Positions 27,181-36,153 are shown, numbered from the stretch's first letter. The stretch is 64,000 nucleotides of DNA from SB11 sp037968475 (GCA_037968475.1 JBBKVO010000008.1:67996-131995), one strand, 5' to 3'. The notes: a model not told the origin generated them from the sequence alone. Program-made: numbers and translations.

Positions 27181-27507
27181 ATGAATACATACACCAGCCC
27201 GCAAGCTGCCCTTGATGATTTGGAAGAAGTAATAAACCAACTGATTGAAGAACTACAACTGTATGCCTCACGTCCCAACCCCAACGGGGCATACATGGAC
27301 AAACAAAACCGACACATACGCCGACTGACGGACATATACAACGGCATTACCGCCCTGCGCTACTACGATGCGTGGATGGCTATTGAAACCCAAATGCACC
27401 ACCTGCAAAACAACGACCCAAACATTGGCGGACACACCATACACCTGCACACCCACCCCGATAAGAAATATTTTTCACTAATAAAATACAATCCGTTTGA
27501 GGGTTAG
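27181..27507 (+). CDS. Small hypothetical protein inside the repeat array
   Basis: A 108-residue protein, unrecognised. The N-terminal half is a predicted helical, acidic segment (ALDDLEEVINQLIEELQLY). The C-terminal half is His-rich (GGHTIHLHTHPDKKYFS). ATG 27181 is chosen because earlier ATGs belong to repeat sequence. Coding is C-rich, like the RepA-like gene behind it and unlike the AT-rich neighbours. It is bracketed by repeat units on both sides, so it and 27781-28821 look like one inserted unit. Confidence 0.55.
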   Translation: MNTYTSPQAALDDLEEVINQLIEELQLYASRPNPNGAYMDKQNRHIRRLTDIYNGITALRYYDAWMAIETQMHHLQNNDPNIGGHTIHLHTHPDKKYFSLIKYNPFEG

Positions 27508-27538
27508 TTGTTGGTTGTTGGTTGTTGGTTGTTGTTAG

Positions 27539-27780
27539 CTATTGGCTATTAGCCCTTAGCAATTAAACTTTAAGCCAATAGCCGTCCTTTTACCCCTAAA
27601 TCCCCTGAAGGGGACTAATCAAAGACGTACGAGTACGGCTGTCGCCCTGAGCGGAGTCGAAGGGCGTGCGGTGAACTATATAAACTCCCCTCCAAGCCAA
27701 AGGCCAACAGCCAACAGCCCAAAGCCCCCAAATGATAACTGTTAAATGCTAAATGATTAATGCTAAATGATTAATGTAAA
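27539..27780. repeat. Partial copy of the ~460-bp repeat, abutting a start codon
   Basis: This copies the first half of the array unit (caattaaactttaagcc ... ccaagccaaaggccaacagc ... aatgctaaatg) and ends immediately at the ATG of the RepA-like gene. The 5' leader of that gene is therefore entirely repeat DNA. Confidence 0.75.
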
Positions 27781-28821
27781 ATGAAACAATTTACCCCCAT
27801 AACACCCCAGCCCATTACAGGCACAAAAACAAACACCATCCCAACCGAAGACCTACTAATAGTGCGCCCAGCCAACGAGTGGATGGAAGAAGCCAGTCGC
27901 CGACCCATACCCCGTATGCTATTTAGCGAATTTTGGCATCAAGGCGAGCTGTGCATACTGTTTGCCGATACCAACCTTGGCAAAAGCATACTCGCCGTAC
28001 AAATAGCCGATGCCATTAGTCGCGGAGTGGCCATATCGGGCTTCAAGCTGGATGCCCCCAAGCAAAAGGTGCTGTATTTTGATTTTGAGATGAGCGATAA
28101 GCAATTTGAAAAACGCTACTCCATCAACTACCGCCAACACTATGCCTTTGACGATAATTTTCTTAGAATAGAAATAAACCCCAATTGCACCGATTTTGAA
28201 CGCTTTGAAACCGCCCTGTTTAGCAGCATAGAGCGCGCCATAGCCACACACAACGCCAAAGTGCTGATAATTGACAACCTTACTTACCTAAAAACACAAG
28301 CTACTGAAACCGCCAAAGAAGCCCTACCGCTAATGAAAAGCCTTAAAGAGCTGAAAATGAAACACAACCTTAGCATACTGGTAGTAGCCCACACGCCAAA
28401 GCGCAGCCTTGCCAACCCGCTAACCGTAAACGACCTTGCGGGCAGCAAGCACCTAGCCAACTTTATTGACAGCCTGTTTGCCATTGGACTAAGCTACCAA
28501 GATAAAACCCTGCGCTACCTGATACAGCTAAAAGCCCGCGCCACCGAACTGCTATACAACGACCGCAACATAGCCCTGTGCCGCATAGCCCAACCCCACA
28601 ATTTCCTAGCTTTTGAGTTTATGGAGTATGGAAACGAAAGGGAGCACTTGCGCCAACCCACCGACGACCACCACGAACTAAGCGAAATAGATGCAATGAT
28701 TGTGGCGATGAAAGAGGAAAACCCAAGTGTTAGTAATAAAGAAATTGCCCGCCAGTTAGACACTAACCCTATGAAAGTGAAGCGTGTATTGGAAAGAAAC
28801 AGTTTTTACCCTGAACAGTAA
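27781..28821 (+). CDS. RepA-like AAA ATPase (AAA_25 type) with C-terminal HTH
   Basis: A 346-residue RecA-fold ATPase of the kind seen in plasmid/phage replication helicases (RepA, AAA_25). The Walker A-like site is FADTNLGKSILAVQIADA (about 60-77) and the hydrophobic Walker B strand VLIIDNLTYL (about 161-170). VVAHTPKR is the sensor region. The C-terminus (about 310-342) reads SNKEIARQLDTNPMKVKRVL, a helix-turn-helix. No replication origin, relaxase or integrase lies near, so it is a solitary or remnant mobile-element gene. Codon use is more C-rich than in the surrounding genes. Confidence 0.75.
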   Translation: MKQFTPITPQPITGTKTNTIPTEDLLIVRPANEWMEEASRRPIPRMLFSEFWHQGELCILFADTNLGKSILAVQIADAISRGVAISGFKLDAPKQKVLYFDFEMSDKQFEKRYSINYRQHYAFDDNFLRIEINPNCTDFERFETALFSSIERAIATHNAKVLIIDNLTYLKTQATETAKEALPLMKSLKELKMKHNLSILVVAHTPKRSLANPLTVNDLAGSKHLANFIDSLFAIGLSYQDKTLRYLIQLKARATELLYNDRNIALCRIAQPHNFLAFEFMEYGNEREHLRQPTDDHHELSEIDAMIVAMKEENPSVSNKEIARQLDTNPMKVKRVLERNSFYPEQ

Positions 28822-28827
28822 CAAGAA

Positions 28828-28880
28828 GGGTAACAGGGGTAACAGTCTGCAATGGGTGTTACCCCGTTACCCCCAATGTG
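28828..28880. repeat. GGTAACAG repeat, left of the DUF4062 gene
   Basis: The phrase aggggtaacagt ... atgggtgttacccc is shared with 30084-30132 on the far side of the DUF4062 gene in the same orientation. Both contain inverted ggtaac/gttacc blocks. Confidence 0.55.
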
Positions 28881-28891
28881 TGCGGCTGCCC

Positions 28892-28977
28892 GTCATTCTC
28901 AACTTGATTGAGAATCTGTGCGGTGGATTTTCTTTAGTATCGCCTACCCGCAGATTCCCATTTAAAATGGGAATGAC
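28892..28977. repeat. Composite palindromic repeat, GTCATTC family
   Basis: Outer arms gtcattc / gaatgac enclose a left hairpin ttctcaa-N4-ttgagaa, inner arms cagatt-type sequence, and a right hairpin attcccatttaaaatgggaat. The overall layout matches the other composite elements, but the stem sequences differ. Confidence 0.6.
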
Positions 28978-29033
28978 TGGCCACCGTACCCGACTATCGT
29001 CATTGCGATAAAACCGTATTCGGACTTTATACT

Positions 29034-30020
29034 TTATTTACCTACTATTTTATTTTGATATCTACGTTTTAAATCCTTAAAACGCATTCTATTAACCCAT
29101 TCTCTTGCTATATTAAAGTTATCTGTAGGGTTAACCCCTAATTTAGCTATAAAATCTTCGATATAATCTTCTTCTTTGAAGGTTTCATAAATATTATATT
29201 TTGTAATAATAAGTTTGAAATCTTCTCGCAGCATTTTTATAAATTTTTCTTCACAAAAGGAATCAATCTTTTCTTCTTCTATCTTTCTATCTTCTACTTC
29301 AATTATTTCCTTTGATTCATTTTCGGGTAATGCTTTCTTTAATAATACCTCTGTATATTCTTTCAACGCATTTGAAACAGCACTTAACTCATCAATTTTT
29401 GTTGAGAGGGACTTAATTTCAATTTTATCTTTATCATTTTTTAAGAAGTCTGCAAATATACCCGACCATTGTAGGCGTAGCCAGTCGGATATATCTTCAA
29501 ACTTTTCAAAACCCCGTATAAAATTACCTGTTAGTTGGCTGTGTATTTCATCTATCAACTTAAATACATTTACATTTTGCACGTGTGCATATTTTATAGT
29601 CTGGTTATTTACATTCTTTTTATAAGTATCGTATTCGGCCAATACTTGTTTTTCAATAAAAATAAATACAGGTATATTTTGGTCTAAAGCAGTTCTATAT
29701 TCTTGTCTTGTAATAGAATTATACTCTTTATATATATCGTCGGTATCGTTTTCCTTTACAGGTGGTTTTCTCTGCTTTGCATTCTTAGTTTTAGAAACTT
29801 CGCTTCCGTACCTACCGCCAATAATCAAAACCTGCATGTGGCAGTTCTTAATTTCATTGTAACAAGCATCGTCTAATTTTTCATCATGTTTAAAAGTTAT
29901 ATCACCACTTTCATATAGCACAGGCTCGTAGCCAAAGTCTTTAATAAACCTTTCTAAATAGTTTCTAATGTGTTTTAAATCGTAATACGTAGAGCTGACG
30001 AATATCCTAAGTTTAGCCAT
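29034..30020 (-). CDS. DUF4062 domain protein, candidate defence gene
   Basis: A 328-residue protein. The N-terminal DUF4062 domain (about 1-165) shows LRIFVSSTYYDLKHIRNYL, the mid segment VLIIGGRYGS, then REYRTALDQNIPVFIFIE. The rest is helical with a Glu/Lys-rich segment (about 235-258) and a charged C-terminus. DUF4062 is a TIR/SIR2-like-shaped domain often fused to STAND NTPases in defence islands. Here the NTPase is missing, so it could be a stand-alone effector/adaptor or a remnant. Coding is AT-rich, and GGTAACAG repeats flank the gene. Confidence 0.75.
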   Translation of the reverse strand: MAKLRIFVSSTYYDLKHIRNYLERFIKDFGYEPVLYESGDITFKHDEKLDDACYNEIKNCHMQVLIIGGRYGSEVSKTKNAKQRKPPVKENDTDDIYKEYNSITRQEYRTALDQNIPVFIFIEKQVLAEYDTYKKNVNNQTIKYAHVQNVNVFKLIDEIHSQLTGNFIRGFEKFEDISDWLRLQWSGIFADFLKNDKDKIEIKSLSTKIDELSAVSNALKEYTEVLLKKALPENESKEIIEVEDRKIEEEKIDSFCEEKFIKMLREDFKLIITKYNIYETFKEEDYIEDFIAKLGVNPTDNFNIAREWVNRMRFKDLKRRYQNKIVGK

Positions 30021-30139
30021 TATCTGTTTAATGATAGGTTATTACAATAGTATCATTAATTATTAATAAAAGAAATACCATAACAGGGGTAACAGTATAA
30101 CAGAGGTGTTATGGGTGTTACCCCTGTTACACCTTCCCC

Positions 30140-30221
30140 GTCACCCTGAATTTAGTTCAGGATCTCATTGCCCAATTCATGTGTAATACAGAGCGAGATG
30201 CTGAATCGAGTTCAGCATGAC
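30140..30221. repeat. Composite palindromic repeat, copy b
   Basis: Hairpin cctgaa-N5-ttcagg, 36-bp core (30163-30198) and hairpin tgctgaa-N5-ttcagca, bounded by gtca and tgac. Confidence 0.7.
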
Positions 30222-30528
30222 TGCCCCACGTTTCCACAATAACGATAGGCGTGTGCGATGGTTTCCCTCCTTGTGGGGTTGTCATCCTGAGCGAAGTCGA
30301 AGGGCGCGCTGCTAAGGAGGGGTTAGGGGTGGTTTATAAATACCAAATCAGAAATTATAAACTCGAAACGAAAAACAAACTTCTACGCCTCCGCACTCCT
30401 TCGAGTTACCTCAGGATGACATCGCGCTTGTTTCCCCGTCATCCCGTCCCGATTGCTATCGGGATTTGGGATCTCGTTGCCCAATTCATCTGAAATATAG
30501 AGCGAGATGCTGTCCCGAACCAAAGTTC

Positions 30529-30624
30529 CTTCAAGCGTCTGCGCTTGAAGACTGTGATTGTAGCGTCCCGCTACTAGCAAGCGGTAACGCTTGTATATAC
30601 ACTCCTTAAGCGTGGACGCTTAAG
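30529..30624. repeat. Four consecutive AGCG/CGCT hairpins
   Basis: Stems are cttcaagcg/cgcttgaag (30529-30550), tagcg/cgcta (30561-30573), caagcg/cgcttg (30578-30593) and cttaagcgt/acgcttaag (30605-30624). Each has a 2-4 nt loop and an agcg-cgct core. The cluster lies between gttcc (about 30525) and ggaac (about 30630). Confidence 0.7.
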
Positions 30625-30705
30625 GGAACAACGAACCATACGTGTGTTGGCCAGCGCTTCCCGTCCTTCGTCCCGAAAGCATTCGGGATCAGGATGACAA
30701 CCCGC

Positions 30706-31932
30706 TTACGATAACTCGTTGTAATCTAAATCTTTACTAAAGCTTTCTTCAAGGCTAAATATGGATACTAGTGCCAATATGGTAATTATTATGCCCACAA
30801 TAAGTGCGCTGTACACTATACCAATACTATCTATATTTCCCAAATACTGAAACGATAGGGTGATGGGTACTACTGCACCGCGTACAAAATTGGGTACGGT
30901 GGTGGTAACTGTGCTGCGCAGGTTGGTGCCAAACTGCTCGCTGGCAATGGTAACAAACAAACCCCAAAAGCCTGAAAATGTACCTATTAAAAAGCTCTCA
31001 AAGTAAAATTCTTCTTTTGATACACCTGTGTTAAACAAATACACCACCGTCATTATAAGGGTGGTGATAATAAAATAGGCTACTACTTTTTTGCGGTTTT
31101 TCATTAGCTGGCTAAGTAAGCCTGCCAGTAAATCGCCAAACGATAGCCCTATATAGGCATACATAATGGCTTTGCCCACCTGCACATCGCCTTGTACATT
31201 TAAAACTTTTGCAAACTCGGTAGAGAAAAACACCAATATACCTATGGCATACCAAATGGGCAACCCTACAAATATGCAGGCTATGTACTTTTTAAAACGT
31301 TTTTTATTAGTAAATAATGAGATAAAATCACCGCGTTTAACACCTGTTTTTTCTAGGTTCTTAAACATCCCCGATTCAAACGTACCAATACGCAATGCCA
31401 GTAGTATTAAACCTAAGCCACCACCCACATAATACGCCACCCGCCAATCAAAGGTATCACCCACCAAAGCAGCCACTACTGCTCCTAAAGCACCAAAAAC
31501 TACTATTATCATAGTGCCGTAGCCGCGTTTTTCTTTGCTCATAGTTTCGGCAACAAGGGTTATACCTGCGCCCAACTCACCGCTAAGCCCCACCCCTGCT
31601 ATAAAACGTATTATGGCGTAGGTGGTTATATCGGTTACAAAACCGTTGGCAATATTGGCTAATGAGTATAGTATTATTGAACCGAACAGTACTTTTACCC
31701 TGCCTTTTGCATCACCCAGTATACCGAAGATAATACCCCCTATCAGCATACCTGCCATTTGCATATTAAGCAGTAGTATGCCTTTGTCTTTCAACTCATC
31801 ACCGCTAAAACCCAATTCTGTGAGGCTTGAGTTACGTACGATACCAAAAAGTACTAAATCGTATAAATCAACAAAATAGCCTAGTGATGCTACTATAATT
31901 AAAAGGTATAGTTTTCTTTTTTCCTTGTCCAT
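30706..31932 (-). CDS. MFS transporter (metabolite:H+ symporter-like)
   Basis: A 408-residue, 12-helix major facilitator. The motif A equivalent is GILGDAKGRVKVLFGS (about residues 70-85), and the second half repeats the fold (YAYIGLSFGDLLAGLLSQ). The RFIAGVGLSGELGAGITLV segment is typical of the sugar/organic-acid symporter branch. It follows the fMet-sulfoxide reductase gene by 25 bp on the same strand, so co-transcription is likely. A 24-bp inverted repeat lies in the gap. The substrate is unknown. Confidence 0.85.
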   Translation of the reverse strand: MDKEKRKLYLLIIVASLGYFVDLYDLVLFGIVRNSSLTELGFSGDELKDKGILLLNMQMAGMLIGGIIFGILGDAKGRVKVLFGSIILYSLANIANGFVTDITTYAIIRFIAGVGLSGELGAGITLVAETMSKEKRGYGTMIIVVFGALGAVVAALVGDTFDWRVAYYVGGGLGLILLALRIGTFESGMFKNLEKTGVKRGDFISLFTNKKRFKKYIACIFVGLPIWYAIGILVFFSTEFAKVLNVQGDVQVGKAIMYAYIGLSFGDLLAGLLSQLMKNRKKVVAYFIITTLIMTVVYLFNTGVSKEEFYFESFLIGTFSGFWGLFVTIASEQFGTNLRSTVTTTVPNFVRGAVVPITLSFQYLGNIDSIGIVYSALIVGIIITILALVSIFSLEESFSKDLDYNELS

Positions 31933-31933
31933 T

Positions 31934-31957
31934 CAGTTCGTAAAGGTTAACGAACTG
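31934..31957. promoter_or_regulatory. 24-bp inverted repeat before the MFS gene
   Basis: Perfect 8-bp arms cagttcgt / acgaactg surround an 8-bp centre. It fills the gap between two co-directional genes exactly. Without a T-run it is more like an operator or an mRNA structure than a terminator. Confidence 0.45.
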
Positions 31958-32440
31958 CTAATTAAACTTTTTTCCTATAAAAAGGGCAATTTGCTCAAGA
32001 TAAGTTTTGTCGGTTTCGTCAAAATTGTTCAAATGCAGGCTATCAATATCTAGCACGGCAACTACTTCACCGTCAATAATAACAGGTACTACAATTTCTG
32101 ATTGTGTAGCCGAGCTGCACGCTATATGCCCTTCAAATTTCTCAACATCAGGCACTATAAGGGTTTGTTTTTGTTGCCATGCAGTACCGCAAACTCCTTT
32201 TCCAAAGTTTATACGGGTACAGGCAACTGGCCCCTGAAATGGGGCTAATACTAATTGGTTGTTTTGCACAAGGTAAAACCCCGTCCACCAAAACTTAAAC
32301 GTATGGTGCAAGGCAGCAACCGTATTAGCAAGGTTGGCCGTTAAATCGGGCTCATCACCAATAAGTGCTTCAATTTGTGGCAAAAGCTGCTGGTAGGTAG
32401 CTTGTTTGCCTATACCTTGTGCAATACTTATTTCTTCCAT
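31958..32440 (-). CDS. msrC: Free methionine-(R)-sulfoxide reductase (GAF type)
   Basis: A 160-residue GAF-domain enzyme that reduces free L-methionine-(R)-sulfoxide. The three redox cysteines C74 (PVACTRI), C84 (KGVCGTA) and C108 (HIACSS) are spaced 10 and 24 apart, as in the E. coli (84/94/118) and yeast (91/101/125) enzymes. SEIVVPV follows the third Cys as in the family. It acts in the cytoplasm and recycles oxidised methionine. A small lipoprotein gene lies 5 bp upstream and the MFS gene 25 bp downstream. Confidence 0.93.
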   Translation of the reverse strand: MEEISIAQGIGKQATYQQLLPQIEALIGDEPDLTANLANTVAALHHTFKFWWTGFYLVQNNQLVLAPFQGPVACTRINFGKGVCGTAWQQKQTLIVPDVEKFEGHIACSSATQSEIVVPVIIDGEVVAVLDIDSLHLNNFDETDKTYLEQIALFIGKKFN

Positions 32441-32445
32441 TGCAC

Positions 32446-32685
32446 TTAGTTGTGTGCAGGGGCAGCTTCTGTATGGGCGGTGCTATCGTGTGCAGTTTCT
32501 TGTGCTGTTTCAGTAGTGCCGTGTTGTTTCACGTACTCAGGGTCAATCTCAGCAGCTTGCTCAATAATGGGGTTATCTTTATAGGTTTTATTGCGCTCTA
32601 ATGAATCTTGTGCTTCTTCTCTACCATAATGGCAAGCAGTAAGTGAAAGAGTAATGGCGGTGGCTATAAGGGCAACTTTTTTCAT
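32446..32685 (-). CDS. Small lipoprotein
   Basis: A 79-residue lipoprotein with signal MKKVALIATAITLSLTAC, where Cys18 is lipidated. The mature part is polar and low-complexity, rich in Glu, Thr, His and Ala (TTETAQETAHDSTAHTEAAP). ATG 32685 gives the classical lipobox spacing. It ends 5 bp before the methionine-sulfoxide reductase gene, so the two share a transcript. Function unknown. Confidence 0.65.
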   Translation of the reverse strand: MKKVALIATAITLSLTACHYGREEAQDSLERNKTYKDNPIIEQAAEIDPEYVKQHGTTETAQETAHDSTAHTEAAPAHN

Positions 32686-32808
32686 GCTAACTATATTTTT
32701 TAAATACGGATGCGAATATATAAAGTATATCACAATTAAATACGCCTTCTTGTATGGTAAGTAGCAATGTTTTTAATATTTTTACCCGTAACAACACCAA
32801 CAACCCTA

Positions 32809-33828
32809 ATGCACGCAGGAAGATATTACAGTTTAAAGCAAACTATACACTGGACACGTAAAAGCATTTACATTTTTATTTTTACTACTACAATACCTGT
32901 ACTACTGTACGAGTTTGCAGGTATAAAATGGATAGCCATACCTTGGTTTCCGATTGCTATTATTGGTACTGCCGTAGCTTTTTATTTGGGTTTTAAAAAT
33001 AATGCTTCGTACGATAGGTTGTGGGAGGCGCGCAAAATATGGGGTGCTATTGTAAACGCAAGTCGCTCGTGGGGGATTATGTCGTTGGATTATGTTACTA
33101 ATCTACACGCACAAGACCAACTTAGCGATGTGGAACTTAAAAAAATACATACACGCCTAATACACCGACATATTGCATGGCTTAAAGCCCTTGCACACCA
33201 AATGCACGCAAAACGTGAGTGGGAACATAACGATAAGCTATCTACTGATGCGCGTAAGTTTTTGGGTACTGAAGGTGATATTATGACAAAGGCGGAGTTT
33301 AAAGATATACTATCGGAGAATGATATTGAGTATGTTTTTACAAAGAAAAACGTTGCTGCACAGCTTATCAGCTTACAATCGAAAGACTTGAGGCATTTGA
33401 GGAAAGAGGGTTATATTGATGATTTTAGGCATACAGCTATGGAGGCTATGTTGGTAGAGTTATATACGCAGCAAGGTAAAAGTGAAAGGATTAAAAACTT
33501 TCCTTTTCCCCGCCAGTATGCTTCTATGAATTTGTTTTTTGTATGGCTATTTATTTTGCTAGTGCCTTTTGGTATGCTGCACGAGTTTGATAAATTGGGC
33601 GATTATTATGTGTGGCTTACTGTGCCGTTTAGTATTGCTGTTTCGTGGGTTTTTCATACTATGGAGATGATTGGCGATTATAGCGAAAACCCTTTTGAGG
33701 GGCTATGGAATGATGTGCCCATAAACACCATTAGCAGAGGTATTGAGATTGACCTGCGCGATATGCTGGATGAAGAAAACTTGCCTGAACCTTTACAACC
33801 TATAACCAACTATAAAGTGCTGGTATAA
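32809..33828 (+). CDS. Bestrophin-family (UPF0187) membrane protein
   Basis: A 339-residue bestrophin homologue. The N-terminal segment MHAGRYYSLKQTIHWTRKSI is followed by helices at about 20-70. The family signature FYLGFKNNASYDRLWEARKIWG (in two blocks) covers about 62-85. Late helices (about 235-275) and IPINTISRGIEIDLR-like ending residues complete it. Bestrophins form pentameric ion channels. ATG 32809 matches the usual family N-terminus; ATG 32767 would add 14 residues. It is divergent from the lipoprotein operon. Confidence 0.88.
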   Translation: MHAGRYYSLKQTIHWTRKSIYIFIFTTTIPVLLYEFAGIKWIAIPWFPIAIIGTAVAFYLGFKNNASYDRLWEARKIWGAIVNASRSWGIMSLDYVTNLHAQDQLSDVELKKIHTRLIHRHIAWLKALAHQMHAKREWEHNDKLSTDARKFLGTEGDIMTKAEFKDILSENDIEYVFTKKNVAAQLISLQSKDLRHLRKEGYIDDFRHTAMEAMLVELYTQQGKSERIKNFPFPRQYASMNLFFVWLFILLVPFGMLHEFDKLGDYYVWLTVPFSIAVSWVFHTMEMIGDYSENPFEGLWNDVPINTISRGIEIDLRDMLDEENLPEPLQPITNYKVLV

Positions 33829-33829
33829 A

Positions 33830-36031
33830 CTACCTTGACTGTACAAGAGCTTTTTGAAGTTTATCTATTTCGATGGGTTTTTGCAATACGCTGGTAAAGC
33901 AATTTGCGTGCTCTTTTTGTGTGCTCACAGTGGTATCGGCCGTTAGTGCAAAAATGGGTGTAAGGGTATTGGGGTTTTTGGTATTGCGTATTTGTATAGC
34001 TGCATCGTAGCCGTTCATTTCAGGCATATGTATATCCATCAATATAAAATCATACGGTTTAATCGCTGCCTTTTCAATAGCAATTAAACCATTTTCGGCT
34101 AGTTCTATTACCAAGCCCCAATTGTTTAGCAATTTGGTAGCTACCATAGCATTTACTTTATTATCCTCGACTAATAATACGGTTTTACCTATAAGTAGTT
34201 CCGGAATATCAGCAATTACCGCCTTTTTAAGTCTTGTGCGTTTAAATTGAACATCGAAATGAAAAGTGGAGCCTTCACTCACCACACTTATTACGTGTAT
34301 TGCACTATCGTGCAACTCAACCAGTTTTTTAACAATAGCTAACCCCAAGCCTGAACCACCGTGTTTTTTTGTGGTAATTGATTTGGGTTGAGAGAAACTC
34401 TCGAAAATCTCGTCGAAGCTTATTTTGGCTATACCAACCCCTGTATCTATTACTTTAAACCGAAGTATATCTCTAGTTTTTAAGGCTTTTACTTTTTCTA
34501 CACTTACCGTTACTGAACCAGTATCAGTAAACTTAATAGCGTTACTAATAAGGTTACCCAGTATTTGCGATATTTTAGTGTCGTCCAACTCGTAGGCTTG
34601 TGCTACATCTTCTTTCACGTCTAGTAAAAGTTGTATGTTTTTTTCTTTAGCAAGACTTTCATAAGTCAGCTTTATGCTTTCCATTAAAGGTCTAAATGCG
34701 GTAGGACTTACTTCTAATGACATTTTCGACATATCTAGCTTGGTGTAATCCAATATGTCGTTAATAATGCGTAGTAAGTGATTTGATGCAAATTTTAGCG
34801 AGCTTATTAGCTTTTGCTCCTCTTCGCTTCCTCCTACACTAAGCAAGTTGGTTATCATTATCACCGCATTAAGTGGAGTACGCAGCTCGTGGCTCATGTT
34901 TGATAAAAACTCTTGTCGTACCCTTGCGGCCTCCTCTGCCCTATTTTTTTTCTCAATTATTTCAGCACGCTCGCGTTGTAGTTTTGCTTCTTTTTCTAGC
35001 GATTCTAATTTGGTTATCAGTTCGTAGTTTTCAATTACCTTTAAGGTTTGAGTATTTATTACACCTTCTTTTTCTTTAAGGTAAAGCTCCAGATACTCTA
35101 AAGCCTTTTCTGTCTCGCCTTCTTGTTTGTGTACCCTATACAACAGGTAATAACACTTAAATTTAATTATAACGGTATTATATTCAGTGCTACATTTTAA
35201 GCCCTTTTGCAATGTTTCTTTGGCTTTCTCAAGCTCGCCCATTACTTCGTACAGCTTACCCAGTTTGTGGTAGGCCATACCCAAACCCAAATTATCGCCA
35301 ACGCTGCTATGTATCTCTATTGCTCTTATAAAATCAGCCTCAGCTTGTTTAAATTGCTTTGTATGTATAAGTACTTTACCCTTTCCGTATACTGCAAAAG
35401 CATAACCGCGCGTATCACCCGTTTGGGTTTTTATAGCTACCGATTTTTCAATCATAGCTAAGGCTTTGTCCAATTCGCCTTGTTTTATATATATGCCTGA
35501 TAAGGGATTATATGCGTTTGACTCGAGGTTTAAATCATTTACTTCTTTTGCGGCATCAATAGCATTTTGGTATGATTTTACAACGTTTTTCTGGTCGCCA
35601 AAATACTCGTAAATAGTTCCTAGCGATTTCTCTACTCTTGATAGGTTGTGGTAATCGTTATATTTTTTATAAACGGTACGGCAGTTTATCATATACACCA
35701 ACCCCAAATGGTAGTTATTGGTGCGGTAATACACGCCTGCAATATTGTATTTGGCATCAGTTACACCACGCTCGTCGTTTAGTTGCTTAAAATGCTCAAT
35801 AGCCTCGTTAGCCATATCAATGCACTTGGTAAACTCGCCCCTTATCATATAAAAAAGCGACAACATATTAAGGCTTTTGGCAATTAATAGGGTATTATTT
35901 ACCTTTTTACTTATAGATAGAGATTTATTGGCAAGCTGTATGCTCTTTGCCAAATTATTTCCCCTACCTGTGTAGGCATCATGCAAAAAATCAGCTGCTT
36001 GTGTGTTTAGCTCGGATATAGAATCCTTCAT
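33830..36031 (-). CDS. TPR-containing hybrid sensor histidine kinase
   Basis: A soluble kinase of about 733 residues. TPR repeats (about 15-325) are followed by a coiled coil (about 330-375). HisKA follows with the phospho-acceptor in SHELRTPLNAV, then an HATPase with N box NLISNAIKF and G boxes VIDTGVGIAK and GSGLGLAIV. A C-terminal receiver (from LLVEDNKVNA) has its acceptor Asp in ILMDIHMP. There is no membrane segment, so the signal is probably cytoplasmic and sensed through the TPRs. I start at ATG 36031 (or 36040) because a TTG at 36055 would fall in the -7 box at 36053-36060. No DNA-binding regulator is adjacent. Confidence 0.9.
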   Translation of the reverse strand: MKDSISELNTQAADFLHDAYTGRGNNLAKSIQLANKSLSISKKVNNTLLIAKSLNMLSLFYMIRGEFTKCIDMANEAIEHFKQLNDERGVTDAKYNIAGVYYRTNNYHLGLVYMINCRTVYKKYNDYHNLSRVEKSLGTIYEYFGDQKNVVKSYQNAIDAAKEVNDLNLESNAYNPLSGIYIKQGELDKALAMIEKSVAIKTQTGDTRGYAFAVYGKGKVLIHTKQFKQAEADFIRAIEIHSSVGDNLGLGMAYHKLGKLYEVMGELEKAKETLQKGLKCSTEYNTVIIKFKCYYLLYRVHKQEGETEKALEYLELYLKEKEGVINTQTLKVIENYELITKLESLEKEAKLQRERAEIIEKKNRAEEAARVRQEFLSNMSHELRTPLNAVIMITNLLSVGGSEEEQKLISSLKFASNHLLRIINDILDYTKLDMSKMSLEVSPTAFRPLMESIKLTYESLAKEKNIQLLLDVKEDVAQAYELDDTKISQILGNLISNAIKFTDTGSVTVSVEKVKALKTRDILRFKVIDTGVGIAKISFDEIFESFSQPKSITTKKHGGSGLGLAIVKKLVELHDSAIHVISVVSEGSTFHFDVQFKRTRLKKAVIADIPELLIGKTVLLVEDNKVNAMVATKLLNNWGLVIELAENGLIAIEKAAIKPYDFILMDIHMPEMNGYDAAIQIRNTKNPNTLTPIFALTADTTVSTQKEHANCFTSVLQKPIEIDKLQKALVQSR

Positions 36032-36052
36032 AAAAAACATCCCCAATAAATT

Positions 36053-36060
36053 CAAATATA
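36053..36060 (-). promoter_or_regulatory. -7 promoter box TATATTTG (minus strand)
   Basis: A perfect TAnnTTTG box 13-22 bp before the kinase ATGs. The -33 element is not clear. Confidence 0.5.
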
Positions 36061-36153
36061 CTGCTACACTTCAAAAAAAGTGTACAGATGGTGTTTTTAG
36101 TACGCTTTTGAACAATTAAACAACCGGGTAGTTAAATAAAAAACTAAGTATTA

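Larger units (their letters stand above)
30021..30705. repeat. Repeat-filled intergenic region
   Basis: No gene is supported. It contains, in order, the right GGTAACAG repeat (30084-30132), composite element b (30140-30221), REP-like units (about 30280 and 30396), a 158-bp segment repeated at 40723-40881 (30314-30471), composite element c (30438-30518) and four adjacent hairpins (30529-30624). Confidence 0.75.

Noticed and set aside
27539..27780. Iteron-type plasmid origin for the RepA-like protein
   Set aside because: The repeat phrases also occur far from the gene (for example 40452 and 23436), and no 17-22 bp tandem iterons or DnaA boxes are visible.
28784..29011. A 75-residue open frame after the RepA-like gene
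   Set aside because: It overlaps the end of the RepA-like gene and the composite palindromic repeat at 28892-28977. The same phrase appears translated before the YdeI-like gene, which shows it is repeat DNA.
30251..30493. An 80-residue open frame between the DUF4062 and MFS genes
   Set aside because: It lies entirely within REP-like and 158-bp repeat sequence and matches no protein pattern.
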